Below the pieces are notes generated by a model. The model had not been told where the DNA came from, did not search any database, and saw only the letters and a program-made list of their open reading frames with translations. A DNA stretch of 64,000 bases, taken from NCBI GenBank assembly GCA_030512295.1, contig JAULSR010000001.1, positions 7,339,001 through 7,403,000 on the forward strand. The letters run 5' to 3'. Origin of the DNA: Bombardia bombarda. Lineage: Eukaryota; Ascomycota; Sordariomycetes; Sordariales; Lasiosphaeriaceae. Positions within the stretch are counted from its first letter, which is position 1, and each line of letters opens with the position of its first letter. Made by a program: the position numbers and the translations under genes. Shown here one piece after another: positions 1 through 12,566 of this stretch.

Positions 1-3000
1 TCACAATCATCATCACAATCACGATGTTGATCACTCCATTCCGCTCTCCTTCTTCCGACTAATCCCAGCTCTGCATAGACTAAGGCAAGCATGCTAGCCG
101 TCCTGACAAGTGTTGAATTGAAAGTGTTTGGGTACATGGCGTGCCACCAAAGGGTCCACCAGATGCAACCAAGACGATGGTTGGGGAGCAAGACTTGCCG
201 TCGACAAGTCAAGTCGGCGTGAAATATTTGCCGTCAACCTATGGCGATTTTCCTCCTCTAGCGCCAGAACAGATGGGAAAAAAGAAAAGCTCATAAAAAA
301 GGGCCATTTGAAGCTTGGTGAAGCGCCGATACGACGCGACGAGGGAGGTGGCCGCTAAATTTTATCCCTCTTTTTTTTTCTGTCGCTCTCTCGCAAGTTT
401 GTCTCGCGCTCTGTTGTATCCTAAGCCATGTCCGTCTCCCGAACGGGTTACTCGTCTCACCCCGCTATGTAATGTCGAGCACCCTCTTGGATTCCTAAGT
501 GGCGGTCGAACTAGCGGCGATACCTCGGGTGTTGATGGCGATCAATCGAAGACAAGAGACTTCGAGGGACACCACGGACGATGACCACAGACTGAAGAGA
601 AGGGTTAACGGCTTTTTTTTCTTTTTAGCTGCGCGAACTAACTGCCCGAGCTACCTACGCTGCCTTGGCTCCTTGGGTAGATAGACTACCAAGTGGGTGG
701 AACCTCGTCGTAGTGTATAGCCATCCAGCCAACCACCCTTCTCTTCGATCGAAGATCTTGGGTGGGCGCATCGCCGGCCGGCCCAGGCGGCCTAGTGGTT
801 TTGTCCCGACAAAAACTCCGTCAAAGCGTCATTGGGCCTCCTCGTCACCTGGGAAAGAAAAAAAAGTCCCAAAGGTGTTAATAGGTGGGGGCGCGCATGG
901 GGAAAAAAGAGGGACCGTGAAGAATGAGAAGCGAAGGAAAAAAACAGGACAAGATTGGGGTTCTTAGTTTGCGGGATATTTCCTGATGCAGCGCTACTGC
1001 AAACACTTTATGGGCACACTGTAGCTAAGCTAAGTAAGCACCTGGGTGCCCGCTTTTTCAGCTTCTTTTCTTTTCCCTTTTCCATGTAGCCACCGGAAGG
1101 GAGGAAGGAGGATTCGACAATTTTACTACGAACCATTATTACGGAGACGTTCCTGCCCAGCACAACCACAACCCACACACTGACATCTACCTAGAGTGTC
1201 GTGTGGGACGGTGGGGTGAGTGGGGGCTACGGAGGGTGGCGACTGCCCCGGAGCAGACGGAGGAAGCTCCGACCCAGAGCACACGGTAGGTGGTGCCTGC
1301 CTGCCTTACCCGTCCGTATATGGACCTGCCGTCGTATCAGAGGGTTCGCACCTGCCTCGATCTGGACGACTGAGAAAGATGGGGCAACGGGTGATGATGG
1401 CGATGACGGCGACGTCCGGCATTGAACAACAATTCATACCCAAGGTAGCTTTTGTTGGTGCTGCTGCCGCTGCCGCTTCCGCTGCCGCCAAAGATTCGCC
1501 TCCCCCCGCCCCCTCGGCGCTAATCTTCACTTGGACCCATTCGAGTCTGTTCTACTCTGGTCTGCATATGATGCTTGCTTTTCTGCGTGTTGCTATGCTC
1601 ACTGCTTCCTGCTTGCTGCTTCAGTGCTTATTGCCTGCAGGAATGGCGAGCCAAGAGGCAGGCAGGCAGGCCAAGCAAGTCAGTCAGGCTTGCAGTCAGT
1701 CAGTCAATCAATCACGATAGAAAAGGTCAATAAGGTCTCCAGTTAAAACAAAATTCCCCGGATGGGGAATGCCGATGGGAACAAGCGAGGAAGCAATGTA
1801 AAAAAAGCAACCAAGTGTTCGCCCGCCGGTGCCGATGCAGATGCAGCAGTTGCCGCTCGATCGAACCTCGAAGGTTCTCGTGACCGCCGTGGGAGCGAGA
1901 AGCCTCTTACTTCCATTATGACGGGATAGAGTCTTCCCAATCAATTCTGTGGCAAATGGGAAGGTAGCTTCCGCCCCGGCTCAGTCGGTAAACCAACAGA
2001 GTCATTCCATGCCGGTGGTTGAACCTCGGGTCATATCAAGAAAGGTTACGACCTAAGGTAGGCAGGTGCTGATTGCTGCTATGTATGGACTGTTAGGAGT
2101 TTTAGGTTCGAGTGGTCTGTTTTCTCACCAAGGACTTCGGATGGCACTAACAACAACGATATCACCATCATCATCGTCACCATCAATCGCAGAATACGGA
2201 TGACAAGTCGCGGTCGGCTCACGAGACACGAGGCCTTGGAGTGCTGGTGGTTGGTTCGTAAGCAGGAGTTACGAGTCCCGTCCATCATCGTCGTCTGAGC
2301 AGAGCACGCACCAGCAACCAGCATCATCCTGTTGGAGATTCTAATAGCCTGATAGGGCAGCTAAGGCACACAGCCCCCACCCCTTGTCGCCAGTACGGAT
2401 ACTCAATTCCAGGTTGTAAAGCGTGTTCGTTTTTCTCACGGCGTGTGTGTGCGCACGCGCGTGTGTGCCAGCTTGCATTGCATACCTAGGCACTGTACGC
2501 TTGAGCTACGGTCATGCAAAATCCCAACGACGCCATTTCGGTAACATGGAGGAAGAGGGGGTCAAACAACTAATGAGAAAGAAGACAGAGTCGGATAAGC
2601 AAAGCACGCAGTGGTGGTGATGCACATCTCGATCAACTCTAGGCAGAACGACGCAGAGTCTTGAATAGGATATCCATATGTGACGAATCCTTCCGTGCAG
2701 CAGCATCAAATCATCAATAATAACAACAAAAACCCTTCCGTTTACATCAACTAGGTAACATAGGCCGGATAGTATCCGCTCTAGGCTACGCTTGGCTTGT
2801 TAAGCATCCGGAGCAGATACAAAAATAATCCGACGTTTTGATCTCTGGACCTACTACTGACGTATCTATTCTCGCTATTGCATGTCCCTGTAAGTAGTAG
2901 TACCAGTACTGAGAGTTGGCATATTCAAAGTCAAGCTCACTAATAACAGCAGTATCCATACAGTACGCGTATGTACGAGTCTGCCGCTGCGCCGCTCTAC

Positions 3001-6000
3001 TACTGTTACTACCACTGTCTGCTGTCACCGAGAGCATCACCCAACCGGACGACACATCATTGGCTGATGGTTCGACAGTACGTATAATCATCAAGTTGGG
3101 AGGCTACAACTACCTTGAGACAGCCTATTAGGCGGTGTGGCAAGAAACACCCACCCACCTACCTACCTGGTCCAGTTGTGCAGTCACCTACCCAACCATC
3201 GCGGGGGTTCTCTCTTTTGTTGGAGACGGGGCCAGGTTGCCGTGGTGCTACTGCTGTGCAGTGTTGCGTGCCATCACCATCAAGGCGGCGGCGGCTTTGC
3301 ATGGGTTAGCTTCCCCGCCAAACCCAGTCCGCAGTTCAGTGCATCCCATCATGCATCAGTCAGTCAATCAATCAGTTCAGTTGGGGAAGTTAACCCGCCG
3401 AGCCACTGGTGTCTGTCGTTGTAATTGGAGGAACGATACCAAAGTTGGCCGTAAAAAAGGTGCGTGTAAACGTATGACTCGACGATCCAAACAAGGGAAG
3501 CGCAAAAAAAGGGGGCGCGCCAGGACAAGAACGGAACTCTTTTTCTCATCGAGACTGGAGGGGTGCGGTTGGCCGTCTGTCACGATGCACATGGACGACA
3601 GTACAGGCGGAAAAGACAAGACAGACGCGCTGCAGAAACAACGCAAGGCACACACACACACTGGCTGGGCTGGGCCAGTCGGGTGTTTGGCCCGCGTATC
3701 ATGTAGTTCTAATGTGATGGTGCCGTAATAAAATCCCCATCGGTGCGGAGAGTCGGAGTGAGATTTTGGATCAATCCTCAAGTGAGAAATTCCCCAAAAC
3801 AAGGGGTGGGTTTGCTAACCGGAATAATGATTCATAAGTCGGCGACTGTGTGGATCACACTGTTTGTGGTCAGTCATTCGGTCCCCCGACTGGCAGCCCG
3901 ATTCTTTGGGGTGTTCTTGTGGTGGTGATGGTGGTTGGTAGTTAATCAGCACTGACGGAGGACGTGGCGATGGCGTTGGTCGTGAGGTCACGATCGTGAC
4001 TTTTGGCTGCACGCACTGAGCGGATTGTGCGGTGTAGTGTTGCAGTAATGAATGATAGCCTGGAGTCACTGCAGTGCAGTGTTTGGAGAGGGTGTGTCTC
4101 GGCTGGCTGAACCTGGAAGGCAAAAAGGGAAGCGACGATGGCGGGAGGGAGGAGGGATGAAGAAGAGTCGCGCGCGACGTCACCACTCACACAAAACACC
4201 CACACCCACACCCACGCCCCACGCCCACTCACCTCGTCCTCCGTCGTCTCGTCACTCCCAGGTTGTTAATTAGTGGTCGTTGTCTGCTCCGGCACGTGAG
4301 TTCAGCCCGGAACCAGGGGTCCGCCATAGGTTGGGCCAGCCAGCCATTCACAGCATTTCCTCCCTTGTTCAAACCATTGGGCACTTTGCAGAGTCGTCGG
4401 TTGACCACGACGACGACGCACTGCGGCAGTCAGACGGGCAGCCTCATTGGTGAGGTCACGATGGGCTACGCGCTTTTTCTTTTTCCTTCCTCCCAGGATT
4501 CATTCCCGTGGCGGCTTGCGTGTGATGAGGCAGAATCTGTCAGAAGTTATTACCAGACACATTCGGCGAAGGGTACGAAATATTGTTGACCAAATCTAAA
4601 CCCCCTCTCAAACGCTCAATCTCGCCACAATATGGTAATCTCGGGATATGCATGTTCTCTCTGGCTGTCCCTGATTGGGCTGAGATTGGATGGGGGAACA
4701 GAGGCCCTCGGGCTTTTGTATGGGTGGTCACTGGTGGTAGCGGAAGATTAAGGTAGGTACCACTTACTTGCCAATAACAACCAACTGCGCCAGCTCATCG
4801 CCCATCAAAAAGTTTGCCGGTCGAGTCTTGAATGAAGGGCACTTTGTAGCAAATGATTGATGGAGCTTGATGCAGCTCCGACAAAATGTCAATATGCAGC
4901 AATAGTAGCAGAAACGACAGCGTACAAGTGACCTGTAATTTGGTACTTCAACCTATGTACACTATTCGTACCTATGCACTAAAGATCCATCGTCTGGACA
5001 TCTCGACCGAGTGCAACTGAACTTGTTGACGGGCTTTGGCCTCATGGAGGCCATCGTGACTTTTGGTTCCAAGTATTCGTACGTATGTCTATTAGATGGA
5101 GGTAATTTTAGGACTGCCAATGCCTTTGCCCTGCCCTGTTCGCCAACGGCGAGCCAGCCACTATTGCTGAAGAGGCGCAAGCTGGCTGACCTAGCTGATA
5201 GCTTCGTTCATCTGCAGCGCCTCAAATATTCGTTCGTGCTGCCTGCTTGTCTCTCTCTGGCCGATGGCGCATGTCACTATCTTTGCGGGGGACCGGTCCA
5301 TCGTCACAAATTCTCACGTCTCCTCGGCGTTTCGGCCGGAGTATGCAGAGAGGGGACATTTTGGCGGGTCTATTCACAAGCTTCATGCGATCAAGTTTGT
5401 TAGCTTCATGTCCTACCTCAGCTCTTGATGAAAAAAAAAAAAGTCACCAGCTTGATGCTGACAGCGGGTCAAAGAGGGGGTTCTGCGTCCGATCTCGTCT
5501 CCGTAGTTGCCACATGGGAGGCGCATTTGTGATGATTTGAGGATCTTGGCGAGAAAAGGGGGGGAGATATTGGCTCTCGTTCCGTCACGGTTCAGTTTCC
5601 GTTGGCGGGGGAAGTTCGGTGTTTGGGGTAAGTTGTTAGAGGAGAGCCAGTTTTGGCACTAGGAAGCCAGGGTCGCACTAACACTGCGACATGACGGCGG
5701 GATCTGCCTTCTCCAAATGAAGATGCCAAACAAGTCGAATTGACAGCACAATTGACCCGAAACACCCACGCGAGGAGGGACGGTTCCCCAGGTTACGCAT
5801 TCCAAAATCCCACCCCCAATTTTCCAAAGCGGCTGGGACCTTTCTTCATCAAAGAGACAGCGGGCTGCCGGGCACCGGCTCAGGGCAGCTCTGCTCAGGG
5901 CTTAGGGACGGGCGCTCCAGGCGGCTCGGCCTGCATCTCCTTTTGTGAACCCGATCCAATGTCTCAAAGGCGGCAGCTTAGCCAGCCTGCAAGTGCTGTG

Positions 6001-9000
6001 GATGCGGGAGGAGGAGGAGGAGGAGGAGAAGGATGAGGATCATGGCAGATTTGTCTTGTGGAATGGAATATCCAGCTGACAAGAAACGCCAAAACGCCAA
6101 AACACAGCAGTTGGCTGTCACAGCACAAGCCCTTCCTCCTTCAGGCTTCCCCCTTTTCCCCAGAAGAGGCTGGGCTCGGCGGCGGGCTGTTAGTGTAGGC
6201 ATTTGTGACTGAACAACGCCGCCGCCCCGCCCATCAGTCCATCATCATCCATCATTGATGAATCCCGAAGTGCTGACGATCAGTGCGACCCATTCCACAG
6301 CCGCCCCCTCGAGCCGCGATCTTCATGTCAATCTTGCAATCCTGACTCAAAAGAGGGACATTTACTCCCGTGCGCACACTTCCTTTGCCCCCTTTTTTCT
6401 GGGTCACCTTTTTCTGGGGCTGCGCGCACGCTCACCAATCACTCAAAGGGTCCCGAGACCGCCGTCATGGGACGGGTAGTACAGTGTAGGCAGGGCGGGC
6501 GAGACTGGTCGGTCCTCGGCTCACAAGTTTTTTTTTTTGTTTTCTAAAAAGGATCAAACACGAAGAGTAGACAAGACTCACATCACCCGAGTCACTAAAA
6601 AGCTAGTCATCGTCTTTGTGTTGTGTGGTGGTGTGCGCCACGAGTCCACGACAGGCAAAGCAATTGGAAAAGACAGGCTCTTCTTCTTTTTCTTGACCGC
6701 TTCATCGACATTCGACAACGGCCGCATCTCACGAGAGGGGTTTGCCTAGCACCCTTTTCCCGGACCTGCGTGTCCGATAGGCTGGGACGGCGATGCCCCT
6801 TGCACCTTTAGAGTTCTGGCCCGTCATAGGTTTCCAACGCTGGCCAGTCCTGACTCGTGTATTACTGCGTTCGAAAAAAAAGAAAGTTCGTGCTTGCTGC
6901 TGTGAGCCTGTGGCTGGGTATTCGTAGTGCGTGCGTGCCCTGTGGTACCTCGAAAGTTCATGAGGTTGTGGGCCGCCTTTGCCGGCCACCCTTCACAAAC
7001 TCACCACTGTAACAAAATACAATTTCCATGTGTCTGATGCTCCAACGGCTGGCAGCGGTGACCTACGTTGCCAAGACCCCGCCGTTTTTTTGAGGATGGA
7101 TGAATAATGCTACGCCAGCAGCAGCCGAAGCAGCCCGTTGTGGTTTCCAAGCTACCTAGGAGCTAGGTTTCCCTTTTCCGACACCAAGGTTCGTGGAATT
7201 GGTGTGTGCGCGATTTGGTGGCCATTTTTTCGTTCGTGATCGGGCTCGACGGATCGAATAGCCATGTCTAGGGTAGCTTTGTGGTGGATCAACCACCCAA
7301 GGCGCGCTGTCCCGTAAGAAGCTTAGAACAATCTTTGTTCACAGCCAGCCAGCCAGCCAGCGAAGCCAGCTTTCAGAAAGTCGCGCGCGCGAGCGAGAGA
7401 GAAACGACGGACGGGACTCCGCTCTCCAAGCTCCAAAAATGCATCTGGGATATACCATGTCAGTCGATTCTCTGGGAGCTGGAAGGACCCTGGAATGTTT
7501 ATTATGGGTCTTTGGGCATGAAAGACTTTTCTTTGTCTTTGGCGAGGAACGTTGAGATGCAAAGACTAGCGTCATTTTGAGGTTTTGATGGCCCGGTTTT
7601 CCACGGCCATGGCCAGGCTCCCTATTTTTGTTGTGGTGTTGTTGTTGGCTGTAGTGGGACGCAACATAACAAAACAATGGGAGCTCCGAGCCTGTCAGGT
7701 AGGCAGACAGGCTGGCTCATGCACACACTGTATGTACTGTACCACACTGAAGTCCCTTTTCGCCATCGCCTGCTCTTCACAGTTGAGAGAGAATACGGGC
7801 TACGGCAAGATCGGGAAGGCGGGCATAGAGAGATGATCGTGGACAGATCTCGGACATTCGTTCGCCAGGATGGCACAACATTATCCTGCCTCCTGGTCAA
7901 TCAAGGGAACCCCTCGGGCCTGCTGCTGCCTGCGCGGCGACGAGCTGCGTGTATACCACAGTATGTGTGTGTACACCAACATGGCCACCTCATCAAGGGG
8001 TCCAGTTGTAGAATCAAGATCTCATCATGTCACGGTCATCGAAAGACGACTGCCTGCCTGGACTGCTGCTGCTCGGAAGAGCTCGGAGTGACACTGCCCA
8101 TCCATTCATTCACGGATTTCTTCCTTCCCCCTCCAAAGGAAGCCGACGGGCCATAAGGCAGGTAAGAAATATTGTGCGCAAATGTTGATGCGAGGGCATT
8201 TCACATGGCAAAATAGAAGGTTCGAATTGTTTTCGATCAAAATTCTCCTCATTCGATATTGATCCCTCCAAAACCCAACCCCCGTCGGTCCCTGCACTGT
8301 TATTATCGAGGTACCCGTCTTCCTGAGACAGGCACTGAAGGTACCTTCAAGCGCCTGCTCCCCCTGCGAGTCTGGAAATTGGAGACACGCGGTTCGATGG
8401 AGGTTCCAAAACCCCAGCGCCAAACAAACTTTAACACGCCCCGGGGTATGTGAGGGTACCTTAGGTACTAGGGACACACACGGTAGGCCAGTCGTCGTTG
8501 TCGTCGTCGCACTTGCATGGTTTGCCAGAAATATGGCAGGATCGCCGCTGTGGCCAACCACCGCCGTCTGTCCATGTTGAAGGGCGGATTATTAAAGCAT
8601 TGCTGTCTCCGGGGGCAAAAGAGCTCAGCCTTTCTTCAAGACGCGGCGGCCCGGAATGAATGCGTGTGCAATAATAAGCAGTCAGAGTTTCTGAACCAGT
8701 TGTTGGTTGGGAGGCTCGGAGGCTAGGGCACTCAGACGTCGCTCTCCTTCCCCATCGGACTGGGAGGTGAACACTACAGAAGGTCACAAGCTGCGGCTAT
8801 GCTTCCTTTCAGCATGGCAATGCGTGTTTTGGTCATGGTTTCAACCAAGATGATACCCTTCAAGCTGTGATGTGCCAGCGAAACACTTTACAAACTACCG
8901 TCCTAACAGTGCGGGAATCATTCACGGGTTGATTTGGCACCAGGTAGTTGAACCGCTAGGCTGATGCGAAAAGGAGTGTGTTGAATGGCCCCGTGGCCCG

Positions 9001-11525
9001 TTGTCACTGTTATCTTTGTGCAATGCAACTGGAGCTGCTGCCTTGATGAACAAGATGCCGGATGAAGAAGAGGTTTTAACGGCTTCGTCACTAACATCCA
9101 TCATCTCTTTGGTTCTGGGTATAATTTAGGCACGCCTCGAAATGGCGGTCTCTGCCACCAGTCGTTCCTTCCCCCTGCCAAAGAACGGAGGGGTGAGATC
9201 TATCGAATCCCCGTTTCACGCCCCCCTCCCCTCGCCCTGTGGGTTTCTTCCCCCCTGCCACCACCTCATCCTGCTCACCCCTGTACTTCCCTTGGTGTCT
9301 TTTGGTTTTGTTCCCTAGGTTCCTTGCCCAGCCTGGGCAGCCCGGCTTGTCTTGGCAGGCGCGGGCTTTGGACTTGCTTGCTTTGGCCACCCCAAGAAAA
9401 CCACCCTCCAGTTCTTTGGGAAGGCTCGAACTGGCTCGACTGGCTCGACTGGGTTCGCGGCCATCCCTGGTCATTTCCGTCATAGTCGCACCAATTTTGA
9501 TGCACATCGTCCCCTCATTGGCCGTCGCTCTGGGGTTGCACGCCTCCTGACGGCCGACGTCCTGCCCGCATAGGAAAAGCCTCTGGGTCGACACACGCGC
9601 TCGCTCGCCCAGGCGGGGACTACTTTTTTTTTTTTTTTTAAACCCTTTGAGGGGGCTCGGGGGTGGTTGAAGATTTTGGAAAGCAGGGAAATTACAGGGC
9701 ATCCGCTTTAGCGGTGGGCACAGGATACCTAGTATGTACAATGTACACGATACCGATACGGGGTACCTTACTGTTTACGTCCTGCGCGTTAGACACTGAC
9801 TGCACAGTCTGCAGTGCGCACCTACCACTGCTCTGCTGCTATCAAGTACTGTACCAGTCAGCCAGCAGTGAAGTGGGCGGCTTTTATGGGTTTTTGCCGA
9901 GCAAGGTTGAGGTTGCTCCATTGCCCCATTTGCTCCAGTTGTTGTTATTCGTCTGTCGCCAATCGCCGCGGGTCTTGCTCCTTCTTTCTCCTTCGTGCTT
10001 GCCCGCAGTGCCCGCCCATCCCTCCAAGCCAGCAGCCTGCAGACTCACGGATCCGCACGCTACGCCCCCGGGCCACTGTGGGCCATCTGCAAAACGGTGA
10101 GCGACCTAGCGAGCAGCGAGCATTCCTCTTTGCCCCGTGTGTGGTGTGTGCAAAAAAGTTATCACTTGGACATACCCAGCACCACCACCTCCACCACTAC
10201 CACCGCCTCCCTCACCCCCGACTCTTTCGACGTTCGACGTTCGACTTTCGAACTTCTTCCTTTCCACCACCTCTCTTCCTCACGCCGTGCTCTCCCTCTC
10301 TCTTCACCACTACCACGGTATCCGCCAGGAATCGAGCAGTTGACGGACGACCAAATTCGCTTTTGTGTCGTTTTCGATAGGGTTCAGGTTCTGTTCGTCT
10401 TTATTGCATTGAACAGAGGCCGAGGAAAAAAAAGCGCCCGCCTGTCACAGCGGCTTTTCGGCTTTGGGGTGCACTTTCACATTTGTCTTTTCTCGACAGT
10501 CCGGCATCGACACACTGCTGCTTCAGTATCGGCACGACGTGACGTCTAGACGACTTGCAGAGCTTCCACCTCGGCAAAAGAGCGAATTCGCACTTCCCGT
10601 CAATTCCTTTCATCAGGTTAGTATCATTTTCTTCGTCATCGGATTCTTGGTCCGAACAATTTTGGAGCCCGTCAACGCGCCAACTTTGTTTTTGTTTTGG
10701 TCTTTTCATAAGGAGCTCGCCTCGGCCGACACCTTGCCCACGACCCCGGCATCCAATTTCGTCAATGCCGTCACTACAACCAGTCAAGCACGCCCAGCAC
10801 CAACAACATCCACGACGTCGGCTTCCCCTCACCGCCATACCTGTTATCGAATTTGCCGTTCATCGGGGCGCCGTCTTGCTCCAACTTTTGTGATTGAGCT
10901 TTGAACAATCTTGCCCGGTTTCTCCGTCCGCCGGCATAACTACCGTGTGAAGCTTTGTAGACACCTGCATCCCAACTTCCTAAACAAACTCGACATTCGC
11001 GTTATTCTTTTTGTTTTCCTTTTCTGAACTGGACCGATTACCGCCTTGCTCTTGGAATTACGAACATACAACTAATACCATACCACTCAACAGTCCTTAG
11101 ACGTTCTCTTTTCAGTCCAGTCCTAATTCTTTTCACTGTCTTGTTCGCATTGAGATCACGCTTGTCGGCTTCAAGGCCCATTAAGCCTTTCTTTACGCAG
11201 ACCTTTTTCCGGGTTGAGAACACCACTCGAGACTCAGGGACCGTCTGTCTGTCTGCTGTCGACGATTTCAACACGTATACGACTCTTCAACTTCGATAAC
11301 TCGTTCCTTGTCTCGGCAGTGAAAAATACGCTCTATGGCTGAGGCATCCCAGTAGGTCTCGACAGTCCTCTATCCTTCGAGATCCCTCCGACTCTTCGGC
11401 ACTGGAACTTTCTGCCGGCAAGGTGTGATCTAGTCATATCACTACGCCCAGTCTTCCAGCTGCTTGAAGCAGTTCGATCCTCCGCCTCTCTTCTCCCGAT
11501 CCCTACCAAAACGACGACCGACAAC
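1..11525. other. 11.5-kb stretch with no supported protein gene
   Basis: I see only short overlapping reading frames of low-complexity composition here (the longest, about 216 codons on the minus strand near 9.1-9.7 kb, is Lys/Arg/Gly-rich with no recognisable motif). There is no clear exon chain, tRNA or rRNA. The DNA is not AT-rich and does not look like decayed transposon. It holds short simple repeats, for example CAGT/CAAT runs near 1690 and 3357, CCCACA near 4195-4230 and a T14 run near 9626. It reads as an unusually long upstream region of the cyclin gene, possibly containing non-coding transcripts. Small multi-exon genes could have been missed. Confidence 0.5.
10100..11525 (+). promoter_or_regulatory. 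Probable long transcript leader of the cyclin gene
   Basis: From about 10.1 kb to the cyclin start codon the sequence is rich in CA/CT tracts (CACCACC, TTCGACGTTCGAC, CTCTCTTCACC) and contains pyrimidine-rich stretches ending in AG, typical of fungal 5-prime leaders with introns. No TATA box or mapped start can be assigned from sequence. The leader contains several short upstream reading frames. This is an inference from composition and from the absence of another gene. Confidence 0.3.
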
Positions 11526-12566
11526 ATGACTGGAGGCGTTTGCGCCGTCCTCGACTATGAGGTCGAGGTGATGGCCGATTATGTTTCTGAGATGGCAACT
11601 CGGCTTGTCATGCCACGAAGCACTGTCAACGTGGCGTTCCGAAAATTTGTGTTGCAGATATTGTCTTCGACGAGACTTCCTAGCACCACGATTCTGCTCG
11701 GCATGAACTACCTGGCAAAGCGAGTCAACATGATGCACGCGGCTGGCGAGAACAACCATACCGAGGGACAGATCTGGCGCATGCTCACGATTTCTCTTCT
11801 CCTCGGAAGCAAGTTCCTAGACGACAACACCTTCCAAAACAAGTCATGGTCGGATGTCAGCGGCATTCCTGTCAAGGAACTCAACACTCTGGAATATGAG
11901 TGGCTGAACAAGATCACGTGGGGCCTCTACGTCAATTTGGATGAGAGCCAGGATTACAAGGCCTGGCTGGCGAACTGGCAAGAGTGGCTCGAGGACAAGA
12001 AGAGACAGCAAGCTCAGGCAAGCCGTGAGCGTCTCGCCGCTCTTGTGACGCCCATCGAGACCGATGTTGCCCGACCTCGTCTGCACAACTTGACCTGGCA
12101 CCAACAGCAAGTGGCCGAGTATGAGCGCTACTCGAGCTTGAAGCGGAACCATGTCCCGGCTTCTGCTTTCGGTCGTGAGCAATCTTCTTGGATGTACTCG
12201 GGAGCCGCTTGGCCACAGTCGGCTCCGTTGACACCTCCCGATTCTGGATACGGCACGCCCGAGTATGTCAATTCGGCGACGTCGGTAAATGCTCACTACG
12301 CCGAGTATTTTGATAGAGCAATCGTCGATTCCAACACGGCTTCGAGAAACTACCAACCCCCGGCTTACAATTCTTTCTCTCATGCTAGTCACAACTCTCG
12401 TAACCATGCCAACTATCCGGCATTTTACAACTATGGCCGCAACATTTGGGAGCACTCAGCTGTCGCGGACTGCAACTGCGGAAGCTGCGTTGGTCCTCAT
12501 AGCGCTCACAGCAACATGCCGCAGTACTTTGCGGGCCATGCTTATGGTCAGCCTGTTGCTGGCTGA
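11526..12566 (+). CDS. Cyclin of the Pho85/Pcl type (cyclin N-terminal domain protein)
   Basis: Single-exon gene of 346 residues starting at an ATG. Residues about 20-145 read as a cyclin box: the stretch around WRMLTISLLLGSKFLDDNTF followed by NKSWSDVSGI and ELNTLEYEWL matches the pattern of Pho80/Pcl/Clg1 cyclins, where these helices contact the CDK. The remaining 200 residues are low complexity (Gln, Ser, Asn, Tyr, His) and include a TPPDSGYGTP segment that could be phosphorylated. By family it should be the regulatory subunit of a Pho85-like CDK in morphogenesis or nutrient signalling, but the exact member cannot be fixed. The next gene upstream is more than 11 kb away in this window, and the gene appears to have a long leader. 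Confidence 0.82.
   Translation: MTGGVCAVLDYEVEVMADYVSEMATRLVMPRSTVNVAFRKFVLQILSSTRLPSTTILLGMNYLAKRVNMMHAAGENNHTEGQIWRMLTISLLLGSKFLDDNTFQNKSWSDVSGIPVKELNTLEYEWLNKITWGLYVNLDESQDYKAWLANWQEWLEDKKRQQAQASRERLAALVTPIETDVARPRLHNLTWHQQQVAEYERYSSLKRNHVPASAFGREQSSWMYSGAAWPQSAPLTPPDSGYGTPEYVNSATSVNAHYAEYFDRAIVDSNTASRNYQPPAYNSFSHASHNSRNHANYPAFYNYGRNIWEHSAVADCNCGSCVGPHSAHSNMPQYFAGHAYGQPVAG

Noticed and set aside
9091..9741. 216-codon minus-strand frame in the gene-free region
   Set aside because: Composition is Gly/Lys/Arg/Ser-rich with a KKKKK run read from a poly-T tract, and no domain, signal peptide or splice context is visible.
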